Origin: Microcaldota archaeon | GTDB taxonomy: Archaea; Micrarchaeota; Micrarchaeia; Micrarchaeales; Micrarchaeaceae | Assembly: GCA_021829015.1 (NCBI GenBank) | Contig: JAJZOJ010000036.1 | Location: forward strand, 1 to 35,366 | Length of the DNA stretch: 35,366 nt | Direction of reading: 5' to 3' | Shown: piece after piece, positions 31,295 to 35,366 of the stretch | Position numbering within the stretch: position 1 is the first letter of the stretch | How the letters are laid out: each line of letters starts with the position of its first letter | Position numbers and translations under genes: made by a program | The notes under the pieces: generated by a model | The model's database searches: none | The model's input: only the letters and a program-made list of their open reading frames with translations | What the model was told of the DNA's origin: nothing

Positions 31295-33180
31295 TGCCAA
31301 TGCCGAAACAGCAGAGAAGGGAAAAGGCGGAAGAGGACAGATACTCAAAAATCGGTTTCATGTGCGGGCTTGAGATACACCAGAGGCTCGCGACGACGAG
31401 CAAGCTGTTCTGCGGCTGCACCTCGGTTCTCCCAAAGGACCCGAGGCCTTTTGCGTCGGTGCATCGCACCCAGAGGGCCGTTGCGGGGGAACTAGGTACT
31501 GTTGACAAGTCTGCGGAATTCGAGGAGGAGAAGGGGAAAAGGTTCACATACAACGCTTTCGAGAGGAACACATGCCTTGTGGACCTTGACGAGGAGCCGC
31601 CGCATGAGATGAACAGGGACGCGCTGCGGATAGCGCTCTCGATGGCCGCGGCATTCGGGATGGAGATGGTTGACGAACTGCAGCCCATGAGGAAGGCGGT
31701 TGTCGATGGCAGCGACCCAAGCGCATTCCAGAGGACGGTAATGGTCGCATACGATGGGAAAATAACAGCAAACGACGTTACCGTTGGTATGCCGTCCATG
31801 TTCCTAGAGGAGGAATCCTGCGGCATAGGGGGCTCGTCCGCGACTTCCACTACATACAACACGGACAGGCTGGGGATACCGCTCATAGAGATTGATACGG
31901 ATCCTACAATACCGAATCCCGCAGCCGCAAAGGATATTGCGCTCAGGATAGGCATGATGCTGAGGCTTACTGGCTATGCGCAAAGGGGCATAGGCTCGAT
32001 ACGCCAGGACGTCAACCTATCGATAAAGGGCGGCGCAAGGGTCGAAATAAAAGGCATGCAGGAATTATACGCGATAGACAGCTTCATAGAGAACGAGATA
32101 AGGAGGCAGGAGGAGCTGATAGGCATAATGAAGCGCCTTTCAGGTAAGAAGGCCAAGGTGGAAAAGGCCAAGGACGTGACAGGCATATTCAGGGACACCT
32201 CATCTGCGCTCATAAAGAGGAATCTGGCGGACAATGGCGCAGCGTTCGCGTTTGCATTGAAGGGCTTTGCGGGGGAATTGGGACATGAAATAAACCCGAA
32301 CCGCAGGCTTGGCACTGAGATAAGCGACTACGCAAAGATGGCCGGAGTACATGGAATAATACACAGCGACGAAGACATGAAAAAATACGGCATATCCGAA
32401 TCTGAGGTATCGAAACTGAAAGGCACCCTTGGGCTGAATGATGGCGATGCATTCGTAATCGTGGCAGGAAGGCGCGATATGGCGGAGAAGGCTGCCCGCC
32501 TCGCAGAATGGAGGGCGGAATATGCGGCAAAGGGCGTGCCTAAGGAGACCAGGTTCGCGCACGACATCGACGGGTTTACGACAAGGTTCATGAGGCCGCT
32601 GCCGAGCGGGTCTAGAATGTACCCGGAAACAGATGCAAAGCCCGTTCCTGTTACGGACAGTATGAGAAAGACCGCAGTTGCGGAGGCACCAAACCTGGAA
32701 AAGGAGCTGAAGTCGCTATCGTCAATGATAAAGAGCCGTGATATAGTGGAGCGCATGATGATGTCGCCAAGGCTGCATGCCTTCAAGACCGTCACAAGTG
32801 AGACAAATGCAGATCCCGAGTTCGTGGCCAACTTCATGCTCCAGAGGATGACAGAGCTGAAACGCTCGGGCTTCGACGTGGACGCGATAAGCGAGGAGGA
32901 CCTCATCAGGGTATTCAAGATGTACTCAAACGAGGAGATAACCAAGCAGGGTGTGGAGGAACTGGTGCGTGAGCTGCCCAGCGGCAAGAGCATAACCGTC
33001 ATAGTAAAGGAGCTATCCCTTGCAAGGATAAAGGGCGATAAGCTGAAGGAGCTTGTCAAGGCTGCAATGGCAAAGGGCGGAGATGGGGATATTAACGGGA
33101 TACGCAACGGCATAATGTCCAAATACAGGCTGAATGTGGACGGCTCCGAGCTTAACCGGCTCCTTGCAGAGAAGGAATAG
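31294..33180 (+). CDS. gatE: Glutamyl-tRNA(Gln) amidotransferase subunit E
   Basis: About 628 residues, the archaeal GatE kinase/transamidase subunit, which activates Glu-tRNA(Gln) and uses ammonia from GatD. GFMCGLEIHQRLATTSKLFCGC is the GatB/GatE signature. The AspRS-like GAD insertion lies around residues 290-410 (GEISDYAKMAGVHGIIHSDED region), and a GatB-Yqey-type tail ends the protein. ATG 31294 overlaps the gatD TGA; GTG 31291 and ATG 31300 are alternatives. This operon means Gln-tRNA is made by the indirect route. Confidence 0.96.
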   Translation: MPMPKQQRREKAEEDRYSKIGFMCGLEIHQRLATTSKLFCGCTSVLPKDPRPFASVHRTQRAVAGELGTVDKSAEFEEEKGKRFTYNAFERNTCLVDLDEEPPHEMNRDALRIALSMAAAFGMEMVDELQPMRKAVVDGSDPSAFQRTVMVAYDGKITANDVTVGMPSMFLEEESCGIGGSSATSTTYNTDRLGIPLIEIDTDPTIPNPAAAKDIALRIGMMLRLTGYAQRGIGSIRQDVNLSIKGGARVEIKGMQELYAIDSFIENEIRRQEELIGIMKRLSGKKAKVEKAKDVTGIFRDTSSALIKRNLADNGAAFAFALKGFAGELGHEINPNRRLGTEISDYAKMAGVHGIIHSDEDMKKYGISESEVSKLKGTLGLNDGDAFVIVAGRRDMAEKAARLAEWRAEYAAKGVPKETRFAHDIDGFTTRFMRPLPSGSRMYPETDAKPVPVTDSMRKTAVAEAPNLEKELKSLSSMIKSRDIVERMMMSPRLHAFKTVTSETNADPEFVANFMLQRMTELKRSGFDVDAISEEDLIRVFKMYSNEEITKQGVEELVRELPSGKSITVIVKELSLARIKGDKLKELVKAAMAKGGDGDINGIRNGIMSKYRLNVDGSELNRLLAEKE

Positions 33181-33215
33181 CCTTTTTAATCATCTAGGAC
33201 TAAATTACTATGCAT

Positions 33216-33303
33216 GCGATTGTAGTCTAGCCTGGTAGGACTTTGCCCCTCCATTCCAAGGAAAGGAAAGGCAAAAACCCGGGTTCAAATCCCGGCAATC
33301 GCA
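33216..33303 (+). tRNA. tRNA-Gly (probably TCC) with an insertion in the anticodon arm
   Basis: The acceptor stem GCGATTG/CAATCGC with discriminator A, a D-arm starting TAGTCTAGCCTGGTAGGAC and a T-arm CCGGG-TTCAAAT-CCCGG are all clear. G1, C2, G3 and A73 fit archaeal tRNA-Gly. The anticodon stem TTGCC/GGCAA encloses 22 nt instead of 7, so 15 extra bases are present. Removing a 15-nt intron at position 37/38 gives loop CCTCCAA, anticodon TCC, but with C instead of the near-invariant U at position 33. The internal segment ATTCCAA would be a perfect TCC loop. A TATA-like TTTTTAAT lies about 28 bp upstream. Confidence 0.85.
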
Positions 33304-33353
33304 AATTTAATATATATGTGATGAAAGTAATGATTTAGGCCTGCGATGGTCGC

Positions 33354-33806
33354 ATGCAGTCTTATAGGAAGAAACAAAAGCTCAGGAATCTTCTGAGACT
33401 GGATTCCGCAGCCGGCAGAGTCGTTAAGGAAGCAGCATTCGGGGGCGGAAATACTATAGGGAATGTGCCATTGGGGCAATTGCACAAAGCCATTGATGAT
33501 GGGGATTTGGACGTCAGGATTGCGGCCGCTATGTGCAAAAATGCGGACAGATACGTCATGGAAAAGGCCACAAACGATCAGAACGAACTTGTTAAGTGGG
33601 CTGCGCTTAGCAACCCCAACATAAGCTGCAAACAGCTGGTCAGGATTATCAGGGAATTCTACAGTAAGAATGCGACGGAGATCGTATCCCCAAGGGGCAC
33701 TACTTTCTCCTTCTTCCTGCACAGCAACCCGAATGCAGAAAAGGTGAATTTCGCCATTAAGTGCGTAAAAAGGTACTCTAGTGGCAAGACCAGTGTGGTA
33801 TCTTGA
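33354..33806 (+). CDS. LRV/HEAT-like repeat protein, unrecognised
   Basis: A 150-residue basic protein. DDGDLDVRIAAAMCKNADRYVMEKATNDQNELVKWAALSNPNISCKQL reads as two or so leucine-rich-variant or HEAT-like helical repeats (pattern D-x-x-V-R/K-x-A-A-x-x-x-N). No catalytic motif is seen. A TATA-like TTTAATATATATG just after the tRNA gives it its own promoter. Its stop overlaps the start of the DUF1653 gene (TTGA), so the two are coupled. Confidence 0.65.
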   Translation: MQSYRKKQKLRNLLRLDSAAGRVVKEAAFGGGNTIGNVPLGQLHKAIDDGDLDVRIAAAMCKNADRYVMEKATNDQNELVKWAALSNPNISCKQLVRIIREFYSKNATEIVSPRGTTFSFFLHSNPNAEKVNFAIKCVKRYSSGKTSVVS

Positions 33807-34045
33807 GTGTAATTAAACCAGGGATATACAGGCACTACAAAGGCGGCGAATACATGGTCCTCGGCGTGGCGAGACACAGCGAGGATCCCGGAAAGGAGCT
33901 TGTCGTATACCGCTCTTTGGGGAAAAGCGGGAAATTCCGCACAGGAACCATATGGGTGCGTCCCAAGGCGATGTTTAACGATATGGTCGTTGTGAACGGC
34001 AAGCGCATACCAAGATTCAGGCCTGCCAGGGACAGGGAAACCTAA
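33803..34045 (+). CDS. DUF1653 protein
   Basis: An 80-residue protein matching DUF1653 almost end to end: GIYRHYKGGEYMVLGVARHSEDPGKELVVYRSLG, IWVRPKAMFNDMVV and NGKRIPRF. This small beta-rich domain is common in bacteria and its function is not established. The TTG start overlaps the TGA of the preceding gene. Its commonly bacterial distribution would be compatible with transfer into this archaeon. Confidence 0.88.
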   Translation: MSVIKPGIYRHYKGGEYMVLGVARHSEDPGKELVVYRSLGKSGKFRTGTIWVRPKAMFNDMVVVNGKRIPRFRPARDRET

Positions 34046-34094
34046 GGAAACGGCAGCAATATAAAAGTAGAAATGATGAATACCTACTGGTTAC

Positions 34095-34589
34095 ATGGAC
34101 ACTAAGACGATAATAGGGATTGTTGCGGTCATTGCTGTATTCGGGGTAGGAGCATTGGCCATGGCGCTTAACCACAACCATTCAGGAACCCTAATGAGTA
34201 CACAGCCGCAAACGCAAGTGCAGGCACCGAGCGGCACAACAGGCCAAACGCATAACACGAACAGCCAGCAATCCAATTCGTCGAAGGTCCTGTTCTCGAG
34301 CACCCAGTATGCGCAGTACTCCTATCAGGTTTACCCTGGGCCGTTGTCGCAGCAGGCCAAGGCGGCGATGTCGGGGTTCAACATCTCATACTCGGCGCTG
34401 CAGAACGGCTCCACATCAATCTCGATAACACTTCAGGGCACGGGGCAGTCGCAGGCTATAACGCTTAAGCCCGGATACAAGCTGTATGTCGTCGAGGCCT
34501 CGTTCGGGGACGATGGGTACACGTTCGATTCGGCTCTCGGGGACGACGGCTTCATAATGGTAGATCCATCGGGATACCTGACACAATAG
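34095..34589 (+). CDS. Membrane-anchored extracytoplasmic protein
   Basis: A 164-residue protein with an N-terminal hydrophobic anchor (IIGIVAVIAVFGVGALAMAL, residues 6-25). A Gln/Thr/Ser/Asn-rich linker follows (about 30-63), then a beta-rich globular domain to the end (YQVYPGPLSQQAKAAMSGF, TSISITLQG, YKLYVVEASFGDDG). The anchor lacks a clear cleavage site, so it is probably tethered on the outer face of the membrane. I recognise no family. A TATA-like AATATAAAAG lies about 30 bp upstream, and the next gene starts 1 bp after the stop. Confidence 0.75.
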   Translation: MDTKTIIGIVAVIAVFGVGALAMALNHNHSGTLMSTQPQTQVQAPSGTTGQTHNTNSQQSNSSKVLFSSTQYAQYSYQVYPGPLSQQAKAAMSGFNISYSALQNGSTSISITLQGTGQSQAITLKPGYKLYVVEASFGDDGYTFDSALGDDGFIMVDPSGYLTQ

Positions 34590-34590
34590 C

Positions 34591-35366
34591 ATGGTTAAGA
34601 TGAAATTATTAGGCCGCACCGTAAGCTCAATGTACCTTTGGGCGATCGCGCTAATATCCATACTTGCTGCAGTATCGAGCTATACAATGCGCGTAGTCCC
34701 TGTTTCGCTTATCCTGGCAGTTGCGCTGTGCGCCATCCTGGAGATGCTCGTGCGGAGGCTGTACCTGCGGCATCCGTTCAAAATTCCTTGGTCGGGGCTG
34801 ATAACAGGGCTTATAATCGGATCCGTAGCGCCAGTCAATGTCCCGTTGGCGCTGGTTGCCATTGCCGCGGCCATAGCGATCCTGTCGAAGTTCTTCATAC
34901 AGTACAGGAGCTCGAACATATTCAATCCCGCGGCCCTTGGGCTCATAATAGCGCTTCCGCTCTTCGGCCTCGGGGACGAATGGTGGGTAGCCAGCAACTA
35001 CAACCTCTACGGGATTGCGGTAACGCTTACCCCGATACTCATAATACTCGCATACGAGGCAAGGAGGCTGCCTGCGGCACTCTCCTTCACAGGGGTGAGC
35101 TTTCTCGTAGAGCTTTTGATATCAGGGGTGCACCTGACATCGGCATCAAGCGCCCTAGCTGTGCTGTTCAGCATAAACTACTTCTTCGCCTTCGTGATGC
35201 TCATAGAGCCGAAGACGTCGCCCAGCAACAGGCACGTTCAACTGGCATACGGATCCGGACTCGCACTGCTATATCTCGCATTCGCCTACCTGCGGCTTTC
35301 CTATCCGCTGCTTGCCCTTCTGCTCATAGGCAACATCCTGTATCTCGTATACAGGAAGTTCGGCGG
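34591..35366 (+). CDS. RnfD/NqrB-like membrane protein (3' partial)
   Basis: An open frame with no stop before the window end, at least 258 residues with about eight hydrophobic helices. SSNIFNPAALGL and the later MLIEPKTSP correspond to the FNPAA and D/EPxTSP motifs of the RnfD/NqrB family, the membrane subunits of ion-translocating NADH or ferredoxin oxidoreductases that carry flavin. Stand-alone members of unknown role also exist. No other Rnf subunit is in view, although genes may follow outside the window. It is separated from the anchored extracytoplasmic protein by 1 bp, so the two may work together at the membrane. Confidence 0.8.
   Translation, partial: MVKMKLLGRTVSSMYLWAIALISILAAVSSYTMRVVPVSLILAVALCAILEMLVRRLYLRHPFKIPWSGLITGLIIGSVAPVNVPLALVAIAAAIAILSKFFIQYRSSNIFNPAALGLIIALPLFGLGDEWWVASNYNLYGIAVTLTPILIILAYEARRLPAALSFTGVSFLVELLISGVHLTSASSALAVLFSINYFFAFVMLIEPKTSPSNRHVQLAYGSGLALLYLAFAYLRLSYPLLALLLIGNILYLVYRKFG

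Noticed and set aside
31053..31955. 300-codon minus-strand frame opposite gatD/gatE
   Set aside because: Ser-rich antisense shadow with no domain. The plus strand reads as GatD and GatE throughout.
33318..33396. Possible C/D-box RNA just after the tRNA (C-box-like GTGATGA at 33318, CTGA at 33393)
   Set aside because: There are no C' and D' boxes or terminal stem, and the second half lies inside the LRV-like gene. The words are short enough to occur by chance.

Overview
The window is archaeal chromosome, most likely from a DPANN-type lineage such as the Micrarchaeota/ARMAN group; this placement is inferred from gene content, not from a search. The archaeal signs are archaeal-type LeuRS, GatD/GatE, eL21, eS1, Rpb4 (RpoF) with DUF655, a TBP-family protein, an archaeal type IA topoisomerase, a tRNA with an anticodon-arm insertion, and TATA-like boxes about 25 bp ahead of many start codons, suggesting leaderless or short-leader mRNAs. 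Housekeeping genes use AGG and ATA codons heavily and are of moderate GC. Several stretches (about 11.9-12.85 kb, 14.1-16.6 kb) are visibly more AT-rich.

Layout: 1-7.4 kb carries leuS (5' end outside the window), a HAD phosphatase, a TRAM RNA-binding protein, valS, uS15 and eS1. From 7.4-9.1 kb there are small membrane proteins, including a tandem pair of four-helix SMR/EamA half-transporters. From 9.1-11.9 kb are topA and a short TrmI-like tRNA methyltransferase. From 11.9-12.85 kb lie an AT-rich CYTH protein and a hairpin-rich intergenic stretch; a DUF1749-like hydrolase follows. At 13.7-14.06 kb is a complete gene for a single-repeat (half-length) TBP. From 16.6-18.4 kb is the eL21 / rpoF / DUF655 neighbourhood, rearranged. 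From 18.4-24.5 kb are a MoxR ATPase, NreA, an M24 peptidase, an unrecognised protein and a fused Lrp-like regulator. From 24.5-28.6 kb are a membrane PLD protein, ileS and a zinc protein. From 28.6-33.3 kb are a methylthiotransferase, gatD, gatE and a tRNA-Gly. The end holds an LRV-like protein, a DUF1653 protein, a secreted protein and the start of an RnfD/NqrB-like membrane protein.

The most interesting part is an AT-rich three-gene minus-strand cassette at 14.1-16.6 kb, between tbp and the eL21 gene. It has one promoter and encodes (1) a short protein ending in Asn-Tyr-x tripeptide repeats, (2) a radical SAM enzyme and (3) a TraB/PrgY/TIKI-like putative metalloprotease with two GxxH motifs. 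It is bracketed by identical 17-bp direct repeats at 14095-14111 and 16611-16627. I read it as a putative mobile RiPP-type peptide modification cassette. The repeat ORF is interrupted by an in-frame TAG at a variable (x) position; the same reading frame then continues with four more NYx units and a further 90 codons, ending 14 bp before the radical SAM gene. Whether the TAG is read through, is a recent nonsense mutation, or is the true end is open.

Other notable points are the single-repeat TBP, an IleRS with a swapped HIGH motif (GSHH) and a degenerate KMSKS loop (EMHRH), a tRNA-Gly with a puzzling anticodon-arm insertion, and the clustering of all three branched-chain aminoacyl-tRNA synthetases. 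Translation and RNA modification dominate the rest of the window.
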